6,495 nt of DNA, from assembly GCA_003694775.1 (NCBI GenBank), contig RFJV01000599.1:1-6495 (forward strand), given 5' to 3'. This stretch comes from Chloroflexota bacterium. Lineage in GTDB: Bacteria; Chloroflexota; Anaerolineae; 4572-78; J111. A model generated the notes under the pieces. The model was not told where the DNA came from, ran no database searches, and saw only the letters and a program-made list of their open reading frames with translations. Made by a program: the position numbers and the translations under genes. Below, piece after piece: positions 1 through 6,252 of this stretch; the first letter of the stretch is position 1; every line of letters starts with the position of its first letter.

Positions 1-1425
1 AATAGCCTCAATCTCCGCCTCCACCGATGCCGGCAGGGGGTCAACCTGGTGCTCTTCCATCAAGGTGACCGTCACTTCCTTGAGCCGGGCATTGACCGGC
101 GGACTGCCGGCGGCTTCCCAGTCGTCCAGCCGCTGGCGGTTGTAGAGCTGGGGTGTCCAGAGGGCGCGCCAGTTTTCCAGGGTGTGGTCGTGGCTCAGAA
201 ATTCACCGCCCGGCCCCACCGCATGGATGACATCCAGGGCCAGGGTGTCATCATTAATTTCCACGCCGGCCGCAAAATGGCGGCTCAGGCTGATAATCTC
301 GTTGGTCAGCACTATCATCTCCGGCGAGCCGGTTAAGCCGCTTTCCAGGTAGCCCACATCGTGGTTGAGGTTGGTTTTCGCCAGCAGGGCGACCAGCACC
401 GTGCCCTGCGCGTCTGCCGCGGCCTGACCATCGACAATCTTGCTGTCGCTGTGACCGGCATACCCCCACACCGGCAAGCCGTAGAAACGCCCCATTTCCG
501 CGGCCATCACCCGCGCCAGTTGAAATTCCGGGGCCGCGCCGTACACGCTAATCATATCCTTCATATCCATGTGGTGCACCCCGTGCCCGTACAGGAACGG
601 CGCGCCGGGATTTTTAAGCTGGTGCATCACCAGACCGCTGAGCATCTCCGCGTTGCCCAGGGCGACCGCGCCGGGCAGGGTGATGGGGGCCGTGCCGCCC
701 ATCATCGGCGCAGGAGAGTGGGTCACCGGGATGGAATGTTCCGCGCAGTAGAGCAGTTTTTCGGTGGCCTCCAGGGAATGCTGGAGCGGCGTTGTCGGCT
801 CCGAATACAGGAGCAGGGTGGGATACTTCGACAGCCTGTCCATACCGCCGGCGACCGCCGCGGCCATTGCCCCGATAGCTTCGATATCCTCGCGGCCATC
901 GCACACAAAAACGATGGGCATGGTGGTGTTTCTCAGCATGGTGGCGAACTGATAGCGGTAGTGATGCTCCGAGGGCACATCGCGCGGAATCCCCACCGAC
1001 ATCACGAAGCTGATTTCCGGCAGGGCGTCGCACAAACGGTAAATTTCCGCCAGGTCTTCCAGACGGAAATCCCGGCGCACGCCGGTTCGCGGGTCAAGAT
1101 AATGCAGGGTATCGGAGCCGGGTCCAAAATAGACCCCCTCACCATCCAGGGTGATGGCAACCTCGTCACTGCCGCGCCTGTACAGGTTGAAGGAGGCCGG
1201 CGCCGAGGCCAGCGCCCATTCCACCAGCGAGGGCGGAATCTTCACCAGATTTCCCTCTACTTTTGCGCCGGCATCGCGAAGCAGTTTCAATCCGGCCTCG
1301 CTGAAAACCTGAACACCGGTTTTTCGCAGAATTTCGCACGAAGCCCGATGCAGGCGCAAGCAGGCCTCGCGGCTCAGCATCTGCAGTTGGGGGCGTACAT
1401 TGAACGACATCGTTGTCTGGGTCAT
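1..1425 (-). CDS. MttB-family (COG5598) corrinoid methyltransferase, non-pyrrolysine type, 3' end outside window
   Basis: Reading the minus strand from an ATG at 1425 gives 475 codons without a stop up to the window edge. Family members are usually about 470-500 residues, so only the last few residues are probably missing. Landmarks typical of trimethylamine/betaine methyltransferases are visible: PMMGGTAPITLPG at residues 240-252 followed by NAEMLSG, NPGAPFLYG at 272-280, SDSKIVDGQAAAD at 326-338, and VGYLESGLTGSPEM near 357-370. The family forms a TIM barrel that transfers a methyl group from a methylamine or betaine to a cobalamin-binding corrinoid protein in the cytoplasm. No in-frame UAG occurs, so unlike archaeal MttB it does not use pyrrolysine; known non-Pyl relatives act on glycine betaine and other quaternary amines. 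The substrate cannot be read from sequence. The start is supported by AAGGA at 1435-1439, 9 nt upstream. No corrinoid protein or reductive activase lies in the window; they may lie beyond the left edge. Confidence 0.5.
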   Translation of the reverse strand, partial: MTQTTMSFNVRPQLQMLSREACLRLHRASCEILRKTGVQVFSEAGLKLLRDAGAKVEGNLVKIPPSLVEWALASAPASFNLYRRGSDEVAITLDGEGVYFGPGSDTLHYLDPRTGVRRDFRLEDLAEIYRLCDALPEISFVMSVGIPRDVPSEHHYRYQFATMLRNTTMPIVFVCDGREDIEAIGAMAAAVAGGMDRLSKYPTLLLYSEPTTPLQHSLEATEKLLYCAEHSIPVTHSPAPMMGGTAPITLPGAVALGNAEMLSGLVMHQLKNPGAPFLYGHGVHHMDMKDMISVYGAAPEFQLARVMAAEMGRFYGLPVWGYAGHSDSKIVDGQAAADAQGTVLVALLAKTNLNHDVGYLESGLTGSPEMIVLTNEIISLSRHFAAGVEINDDTLALDVIHAVGPGGEFLSHDHTLENWRALWTPQLYNRQRLDDWEAAGSPPVNARLKEVTVTLMEEHQVDPLPASVEAEIEAI

Positions 1426-1434
1426 AGTCTCAAA

Positions 1435-1439
1435 TCCTT
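1435..1439 (-). promoter_or_regulatory. Ribosome binding site of the methyltransferase gene
   Basis: The minus strand reads AAGGA, 9 nt before the ATG at 1425. This spacing fixes the start; another ATG at codon 6 has no comparable site. Confidence 0.5.
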
Positions 1440-1503
1440 GTGTGAATGTAAATTTTGAGGTATCTGCTCAGCAGTGTCTGGAACAACCACTCAACAACGC
1501 ATA

Positions 1504-1520
1504 TTTCACCACAGAGACGC
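1504..1520. repeat. Possible dispersed-repeat tract (CACCACAGAGACGC)
   Basis: The intergenic stretch reads TTTCACCACAGAGACGC and continues into GCAGAGAAAAAGGAG about 10 nt later. From memory, tracts of the form CACCACAGAGACACAGAG recur in intergenic DNA of many environmental bacterial genomes. Only one degenerate copy is present here, so calling it a repeat rests on that recollection and not on copy number in the window. Confidence 0.5.
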
Positions 1521-1522
1521 GC

Positions 1523-1576
1523 AGGCCGCAGAGAAAAAGGAGTGAGGAGCCTCCTGACACCTGCTACCTGCGGCCT
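1523..1576. repeat. Intergenic inverted repeat, 9-bp perfect arms
   Basis: AGGCCGCAG at 1523-1531 is exactly complementary to CTGCGGCCT at 1568-1576. Flanking GC/GC can pair across a single bulged T. The 36-nt interior contains the smaller AGGAG/CTCCT hairpin. It lies just downstream of the stop of the HAD gene and could shape the 3' end of its transcript. It could also be part of a degenerate repetitive element. Confidence 0.5.
1534..1555 (-). terminator. Weak terminator-like hairpin after the HAD gene
   Basis: On the minus strand AGGAG (1555-1551) pairs with CTCCT (1542-1538) across an 8-nt loop, and the descending arm runs directly into a tract of five Ts (1538-1534). It begins about 35 nt past the stop codon at 1591. 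The stem is only 5 bp, so termination would be weak, and read-through into the methyltransferase gene is plausible. Confidence 0.5.
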
Positions 1577-1590
1577 TGCCTCCTGTTCCG

Positions 1591-2061
1591 CTACGAACGC
1601 AGAGTTGCGGTCAAACGAAGGGGGCGGCAAAGCAGGTCCAGCGCATCGTGGATGGTGGCGACAACCACATCCGCGGCCAGAATCGTCTGGGCCGACGCGC
1701 CTTCGGCCTGGAGCACGGCAATCCCCAAAGCGGCCTCGCGAAGCATCAGCCGGTCGTTGCGGCCATTGCCAATGCAAACGCACCGCTCCGGCCCCAGGTT
1801 GCGGATAAACTGCCGTTTACCAATATCCTGCCGGTCGGGGGGAAGGATGGTGACGGTACACGGAATACCGTCCATCTCCTGCCGGGCCTGTCCAAAGGTA
1901 TCTGCCGTTAGCACATAGACCTCCAGATGGGCCGCCAGTTCTTTCAAGCGGTCGGATACCCCGTTAATGAGGTATCCATCAACTGCCAGAGTGCCGTTGA
2001 AATCGAGCACCAGGTACTCCAACTGCAAATCTTTAAAACCGGGAACGGAAACGGATATCAT
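1591..2061 (-). CDS. Stand-alone HAD-superfamily protein, COG4087 'soluble P-type ATPase' type
   Basis: The product is a 156-residue cytoplasmic protein with no signal peptide or membrane segment. HAD motifs appear in order: motif I LDFNGTLAVDG with nucleophile D20, motif II VLTADT with T52, a candidate motif III lysine at K82 (IGKRQF), and motif IV IGNGRND with N102 and D103. The overall pattern, including LGIAVLQAEGA and the C-terminal RLTATLR, matches the small family annotated as soluble P-type ATPase, which resembles the catalytic P domain of P-type ATPases without pump or membrane domains. The usual HAD phosphatase acid/base Asp at D+2 is Asn (N22), as expected for a family that may hold a phospho-Asp rather than hydrolyse it quickly. 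The substrate is unknown. I chose the ATG at 2061 over an upstream ATG at 2118 because GGAGAG (2071-2076) lies 9 nt before it, the conserved region starts immediately after, and the likely promoter -10 (2107-2112) lies downstream of the 2118 ATG. Confidence 0.5.
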   Translation of the reverse strand: MISVSVPGFKDLQLEYLVLDFNGTLAVDGYLINGVSDRLKELAAHLEVYVLTADTFGQARQEMDGIPCTVTILPPDRQDIGKRQFIRNLGPERCVCIGNGRNDRLMLREAALGIAVLQAEGASAQTILAADVVVATIHDALDLLCRPLRLTATLRS

Positions 2062-2070
2062 TTGTTGCGG

Positions 2071-2076
2071 CTCTCC
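2071..2076 (-). promoter_or_regulatory. Ribosome binding site deciding the HAD gene start
   Basis: The minus strand reads GGAGAG, 9 nt ahead of the ATG at 2061. It selects this start over the in-frame ATG at 2118, which would add 19 residues that do not look like part of the HAD fold. Confidence 0.5.
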
Positions 2077-2106
2077 GATTGGCGAGGATACTGCGGAACG
2101 GCGCAT

Positions 2107-2136
2107 ATTATACATCAAAGACCTTTCAGTTGTCGA
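2107..2136 (-). promoter_or_regulatory. Sigma70-type promoter of the HAD gene
   Basis: The minus strand has TCGACA (2136-2131, five of six matches to TTGACA), an 18-nt spacer and a perfect TATAAT (2112-2107). Transcription would begin near 2100, giving a leader of about 40 nt before the ATG at 2061. Confidence 0.5.
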
Positions 2137-2158
2137 TTTTGAGACTTGTATTTATACC
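2130..2158 (+). promoter_or_regulatory. Candidate promoter of the secreted hydrolase-deacetylase gene
   Basis: TTGTCG (2130-2135), a 17-nt spacer and TATACC (2153-2158) give a moderate sigma70 match. Transcription would start near 2165, leaving a leader of about 90 nt. The -35 hexamer overlaps that of the opposite-strand promoter. A -10-like TATCAT at 2213-2218 lacks a good -35 and is less likely. Confidence 0.5.
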
Positions 2159-2247
2159 TTAAATCTGCCACAATCTCTTCCAGAAAGCCCAAGCATTTTG
2201 GCCCGATGGACGTATCATTAAAAAGTCAAATTCACACAATTCTCTGC

Positions 2248-2251
2248 GAGG
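2248..2251 (+). promoter_or_regulatory. Ribosome binding site of the hydrolase-deacetylase gene
   Basis: GAGG lies 5 nt before the ATG at 2257. The spacing is slightly short but functional, and the signal peptide starts at this ATG, which supports the choice. Confidence 0.5.
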
Positions 2252-2256
2252 TTTAG

Positions 2257-4287
2257 ATGCCGTCTCTGTTCTCTCCCCGTCTGCTGTTGGTACCGGTTTT
2301 GATGACTCTGTGGCTGGGGATGTCGCGCCCCGTTTTTGCCGACTCGCCGCCCCTGCACCATCCCGGTGAACCGTCTCTGGCTGACTGCCAGGGCGACCCG
2401 CCGGACTCCTGCCTCTCTGCCGCCGGCGTACTGTCGCCAACCATGGCGGTGTCCCCGACCCTGCGGGTCAAAATCCGGCCTACGGGATATATCAAAGGCA
2501 TCTACCTGACCTACAACGGCCTCGGCTCCGACAAACTTCGCCAGCACGTGATGAACCTGCTGGAAACCACCGAGCTGAACGCGGTGGTCATCGATGTAAA
2601 GGGCGACGCCGGCTACATTCCGTACAGTACGCAGGTTCCGCTGGCCGTGGAAATCGGCGCCGGGCGGCCAATGGTGAAAGACTGGGCCGCCCTGATGCAG
2701 TGGCTTCAAGAGCGCAACATCTACACCATTGCCCGGATTGTGGCCTTTAAGGACAACCCCCTGGCTACCGCCCACCCCGAATGGGCCGTAACCGATGGCG
2801 AAACGGGCGAAGTGTGGCGCGACCGCGAAGGTCTGGGCTGGACCGACCCCACCCGGACCGAAGTGTGGGATTACAACATTGCCCTGGCCGTGGAAGCGGC
2901 CCGGATAGGGTTCGATGAAATCCAGTTCGACTACGTCCGCTTCCCCTCGGATGGGCAGGTCAAAAAAGCGGCCTATTCCGTAGAAGAGGTCACCCAGGAG
3001 GTGCGGGTGGAAACGATAGCCGGTTTTCTGGCCGCGGCCAAAGAGGCACTGGCCCCGTACAACGTCAGGCTGGCCGCAGACGTGTTCGGACAAACTACCT
3101 GGCACAACCGGGACGATATGGGCATTGGGCAGTACATCGAGGCCCTGGCCCCCCACCTGGACGTACTCTCGCCCATGCTGTACCCTTCCACCTTTGCCGA
3201 CGGTCTGCCCAAGCATCCGCAGTACCGCAAGGCAGTAGAATTCCCCTTTGAAGTATACTACCTGAGCACGCTCCAGGCAGTCAACCGGCTGAAGGAGGTC
3301 AACCCGGCCCTGGAAATCCGGCCCTGGGTGCAGGATTTCCCCGACTACGCCTTTGACCGCCGGGTGTACACGCCGGATGAAATTCGCGCCCAGATGGAAG
3401 GGGCACGGCAGGCCGGCGGGCGGGGCTGGATGCTGTGGGACCCGCGGGTCAAATACACCCCGGAGGCGCTGGCCTCGGCATTTCCGGCCTATCCGCCCAA
3501 CGAGGATGGCCGGGTGCTGGTGCTGGAATACCACCGCATCGGCCGGCCGGAGGGCCGCTGGCAGAGAACGCCGGAAAATTTCCGCGCCGACCTGGCGCGG
3601 TTGCTGTCGGAGGGGTACTACCCGGTGAACCTGCGCGACCTGGCCGCGGGAGACCTGCGGATGGTTCCGGCAGGCAAAAGGCCGGTCGTACTGACCTTTG
3701 ACGATTCTACCACCGGCCAGTTCCGCCTCCTGCCCGACGGCTCGGTGGACCCGGATTCGGCGGTGGGGATTCTGCTGGATTTCCACCGTGCCCACCCGGC
3801 AGACTGGCCCTTGCGGGCCACCTTCTTTGTCCTGCCGGACGCGGGGTCGTCGGAGCGGTTTTCTTTTGGACAGCCAGAATGGGGCAACCAGAAACTGCAA
3901 ATGCTGGTCGATTGGGGGATGGAGGTCGGCAGTCATACCATGAGCCACGCCAACCTGAGCCGGCTCAGCGAGGAAGAAGTTCGCCGGGAGCTGGCCCAAA
4001 GCCAGGCCGCGCTGGAGCAGGCCCTGCCCGGCTACCGGGTGGTCTCGCTGGCGGTTCCGTACGGTGCATATCCCCAGGACGACACGCTGTTTGCGGGGGA
4101 ATACAGCGGCCAGAGCTACGGCTACCAGGCCGTGGTAGAGGTATCCGGCGGGTTTACGCCTTCGCCCCACTCGTCTCGGTTTGACCCGCTCCATATTCCG
4201 CGGGTGCAGGCCATCCAGAGCGAGCTGGATACCTTCCTCAAGGCGGCCAACCGCGACGGGTTTTACTACGTGTCCGCGGGGGAGTAA
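2257..4287 (+). CDS. Secreted putative glycoside hydrolase (DUF4015-like) fused to NodB polysaccharide deacetylase
   Basis: The product has 676 residues. Residues 1-28 look like a signal peptide (hydrophobic 9-21, cleavage likely after VFA28), so the protein should be exported. Residues about 77-410 resemble the putative glycosyl hydrolase family DUF4015/COG1306, a TIM-barrel type: GIYLTYNG at 81-88, VVIDVKGDAG at 110-119, FDEIQFDYVRFPS at 219-231 (E221 and D225 are candidate catalytic acids), DVFG at 275-278, LSPMLYPS at 304-311 and GWMLWDP at 390-396. Residues about 419-610 form a NodB-type polysaccharide deacetylase: TFDD at 480-483 (D482 and D483, base and metal ligand), HTMSH at 560-564 (both metal histidines) and PYG at 601-603. 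The metal triad is intact, but the residue after TFDD is Ser, not the usual Gly, and the Arg usual in RxPYG is Ala (A599). The likely role is cleaving and de-N-acetylating or de-O-acetylating an extracellular or cell-wall glycan; the substrate is not determinable. Cys44 and Cys52 could form a disulfide. Confidence 0.5.
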   Translation: MPSLFSPRLLLVPVLMTLWLGMSRPVFADSPPLHHPGEPSLADCQGDPPDSCLSAAGVLSPTMAVSPTLRVKIRPTGYIKGIYLTYNGLGSDKLRQHVMNLLETTELNAVVIDVKGDAGYIPYSTQVPLAVEIGAGRPMVKDWAALMQWLQERNIYTIARIVAFKDNPLATAHPEWAVTDGETGEVWRDREGLGWTDPTRTEVWDYNIALAVEAARIGFDEIQFDYVRFPSDGQVKKAAYSVEEVTQEVRVETIAGFLAAAKEALAPYNVRLAADVFGQTTWHNRDDMGIGQYIEALAPHLDVLSPMLYPSTFADGLPKHPQYRKAVEFPFEVYYLSTLQAVNRLKEVNPALEIRPWVQDFPDYAFDRRVYTPDEIRAQMEGARQAGGRGWMLWDPRVKYTPEALASAFPAYPPNEDGRVLVLEYHRIGRPEGRWQRTPENFRADLARLLSEGYYPVNLRDLAAGDLRMVPAGKRPVVLTFDDSTTGQFRLLPDGSVDPDSAVGILLDFHRAHPADWPLRATFFVLPDAGSSERFSFGQPEWGNQKLQMLVDWGMEVGSHTMSHANLSRLSEEEVRRELAQSQAALEQALPGYRVVSLAVPYGAYPQDDTLFAGEYSGQSYGYQAVVEVSGGFTPSPHSSRFDPLHIPRVQAIQSELDTFLKAANRDGFYYVSAGE

Positions 4288-4297
4288 GCCCCGGTAT

Positions 4298-6199
4298 TTA
4301 TCGTTTGCGTTTACGGCCTTTTGTCTTCTTCTGTTGGTTTGTATGCTGTTTCAGCCAGTCCAGTGCGCCCGGTGTTTTGCGCCAGATAGGCAAATAACCG
4401 GACGCGTAATACATCGCTTCTGTGTCCTCACCGAGGCTTATATAGGGCGGCAGTTGGCGGGGAATACGTTTCCGTCCGGTTAAGTAGGCCGGCACGTGAG
4501 GATTCATCTTGATTGCCCGGCGCAGGGCGGCGGCCGCCTTCTGGGTTGGTCCTTCCCGGCGAAAAGTCAGCAGAGCCTGGGTATACAGCCATTCGGCCAT
4601 TCCATCATCATATTGATTCAGCAAGGCCCAGGCTTCATCATCCCGGCCTAACGATGTCAGCAGGTTGAGCAGAGAATAGCGAATACCCTGATTATCGCCA
4701 GGATTCAGGCGAAGCATATCCCGATAATGCGCAATGGCTTCATCGTATCGCTTCAACTGCACGAGTGTACGGGCCAATCCCTCTCTGGCCCGCATATAAG
4801 GTCGGGTTTCCAAAAGTCCCCAAAAATACCCTACGTCCTGCTCAAAATAATCTTTGCCCAACGCCCGTTCACCGGCTTCAACACCCTTCTGATAGTATTC
4901 CAGGGCGCGGCCCACGGTATCGGCCTCTTCCTCGGCTAACAGCACGTATGCATCAGCGCAGTCGGGGGATATGGATAACGCCTGACGAGCCAGCATAATC
5001 CGCCGGACAGGATTTTGCTCCTCCCAGGCCTCGTACATTATTTGCTGGGCCTGATTGAGTGCCGGGTCTTGGAAGCCGGTTCCAAAAATGGACAGCGAGC
5101 TTTCCATCGCCCGACGGTCGAACATGAACGCCTCTTCATCCTGAAACGGGCTTTCCAAATCGGCCGGTCTATTAGCCGGGGCAGGCAGGGTTCCGGCAGG
5201 ATATTCAACAACCACCGAGGTATCACCCACGGCAGTAGTGACCACCAGTTCTGCTCTGAATGGACGGAAGTCGCCGCTTTCATTGGGCTGAAGATAGTCG
5301 CGGACCACAATCGGCACTGCCCGTAAAACCGCCTCATACCACAGCAGGGCGGCGCGGTCAGGACGCTTAACTTTGCCGCTTTGCAAAAAAATTACGGGAA
5401 AGGGGTAAGCCTGAGGTCCGGCAACCGGCCAACCGTACTTCTCCTGCGCTTCCAGGTCATCAACAGGGAATTCATAGACAGGTGTGTATGTCATCGAGTG
5501 TGCGCCACCTTTAGGGATAGTTTCCAGGAAATGGTCAACAAAACCGTACAAAGCCTCAATGTCTTTCCAGCGCTGGTATTTTGCCAGGCCGTATTCATAT
5601 CCGCCCTGACCCATCACAATGGCAAAGCGGGGTTTCCGTTCTTTGCCAACCCGCACCGCCAGCACATGGCGGTCGGATAAAATATTCCAGGGTTCGGCGC
5701 GGTAAAATTCGGCGGCGGCCTCAAAAAAACTGCTCGCAATCTCCGGCGTTACCCCTTTGCCGGTCAGCAAGCCTGGAACTTCCGGTCCTTCCCGCAAATA
5801 CTCCTCCAGTTCCCTGACCAAATCGTCCATTCCTTCTAAACGAGGATGGCTCAAGGCTTCTACACCAATCTTTTTCAAGTCCGGTGCCAAGGCCTCTGCC
5901 ATAGCCGGTTCTTCAAATTGAATCTGGGTTGGACGGTGAGGCAGTTGGTCCAATGCCGGGTTGGGCTTGCGCATCGCCTGCCAGAGCATCTTTTTAACGG
6001 ATTTTGGTGTAGGAATTTTTTGCTCGACATTCATAGCCTGAATTATACCGGTATGCAAGTTCATACACATAACCAATATCGGTCGGAACGGTTCTTCATC
6101 TGGAGGGGCAGTCCAAATCCGCAACTGCTGGATGAGTACATGCCACGTTTCGGGATATTGGGGTAATTTTTCCGGTGAACGGCTAATTAGAGATACCAT
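4298..6199 (-). CDS. Bacterial ST7-like tetratricopeptide protein with N-terminal uncharacterised domains
   Basis: The product has 633 residues, no signal peptide and no clear membrane segment, so it is probably cytoplasmic. From the ATG: residues about 9-140 form a mixed alpha/beta region possibly of the DUF6930 type; about 145-330 is a second conserved-looking region (FAIVMGQGGYEYGL around 192-205); about 378-615 is helical with TPR-like repeats. The C-terminal part resembles eukaryotic ST7 (suppressor of tumorigenicity 7): DCADAYVLLAEEEA near 413-426, a YDD-containing helix near 530, AIKMNPHVPAYL at 562-573, LPPYISLGEDTEA near 583-595 and TPGALDWL near 609-616. The block FWGLLETRPYMRARE at 458-472 looks characteristic of the bacterial relatives. 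The tail from about 624 is Lys/Arg-rich (KKTKGRKRKR). TPR proteins usually act as scaffolds; the molecular role is unknown. The ATG at 6199 has a strong GGGAGGA site; an in-frame GTG at 6232 has none. It converges on the preceding gene with 10 bp between stops. Confidence 0.5.
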   Translation of the reverse strand: MVSLISRSPEKLPQYPETWHVLIQQLRIWTAPPDEEPFRPILVMCMNLHTGIIQAMNVEQKIPTPKSVKKMLWQAMRKPNPALDQLPHRPTQIQFEEPAMAEALAPDLKKIGVEALSHPRLEGMDDLVRELEEYLREGPEVPGLLTGKGVTPEIASSFFEAAAEFYRAEPWNILSDRHVLAVRVGKERKPRFAIVMGQGGYEYGLAKYQRWKDIEALYGFVDHFLETIPKGGAHSMTYTPVYEFPVDDLEAQEKYGWPVAGPQAYPFPVIFLQSGKVKRPDRAALLWYEAVLRAVPIVVRDYLQPNESGDFRPFRAELVVTTAVGDTSVVVEYPAGTLPAPANRPADLESPFQDEEAFMFDRRAMESSLSIFGTGFQDPALNQAQQIMYEAWEEQNPVRRIMLARQALSISPDCADAYVLLAEEEADTVGRALEYYQKGVEAGERALGKDYFEQDVGYFWGLLETRPYMRAREGLARTLVQLKRYDEAIAHYRDMLRLNPGDNQGIRYSLLNLLTSLGRDDEAWALLNQYDDGMAEWLYTQALLTFRREGPTQKAAAALRRAIKMNPHVPAYLTGRKRIPRQLPPYISLGEDTEAMYYASGYLPIWRKTPGALDWLKQHTNQQKKTKGRKRKR

Positions 6200-6204
6200 T
6201 AATT

Positions 6205-6211
6205 TCCTCCC
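6205..6211 (-). promoter_or_regulatory. Strong ribosome binding site of the ST7-like gene
   Basis: The minus strand reads GGGAGGA with a 5-nt gap to the ATG at 6199 (6 nt from the GGAGG core). It is the best Shine-Dalgarno match in the window and rules in favour of this start over the GTG at 6232. Confidence 0.5.
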
Positions 6212-6238
6212 TTCTCTTATTAAAACCAACACGTTGAA

Positions 6239-6250
6239 CGAAAAACGTAA
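6239..6250. repeat. Third, near-identical copy of the palindromic arm
   Basis: CGAAAAACGTAA matches CGTAAAACGTAA (6332-6343) at 11 of 12 positions in the same orientation, and is the near-perfect complement of TTACGTTTTACG (6361-6372). It sits about 40 bp upstream of the ST7-like start, outside the main hairpin. Confidence 0.5.
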
Positions 6251-6252
6251 CT

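Noticed and set aside
361..1458. 365-codon plus-strand open frame
   Set aside because: It is antisense to the methyltransferase gene, which shows strong family motifs; the plus-strand translation is low-complexity Arg/Gly/His-rich and has no family resemblance.
1464..1474. Palindrome CTGCTCAGCAG as an operator for the methyltransferase gene
   Set aside because: The arms are only 5 bp, there is no convincing promoter beside it and no second copy, so chance is a sufficient explanation.
2062..2118. Upstream ATG extending the HAD protein by 19 residues
   Set aside because: It would put the start codon upstream of the perfect -10 box at 2107-2112, and it lacks the Shine-Dalgarno match and spacing seen for the ATG at 2061.
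2218..4194. 658-codon open frame on the minus strand opposite the hydrolase-deacetylase gene
   Set aside because: It is fully antisense to a gene with clear domain motifs, its translation is rich in Arg, Gly, His and Pro with no recognisable motifs, and its length follows from GC-rich codon bias.
6200..6232. GTG start extending the ST7-like protein by 11 residues
   Set aside because: It has no ribosome binding site, whereas the ATG at 6199 has a strong GGGAGGA at the proper distance; the extra codons overlap that site.
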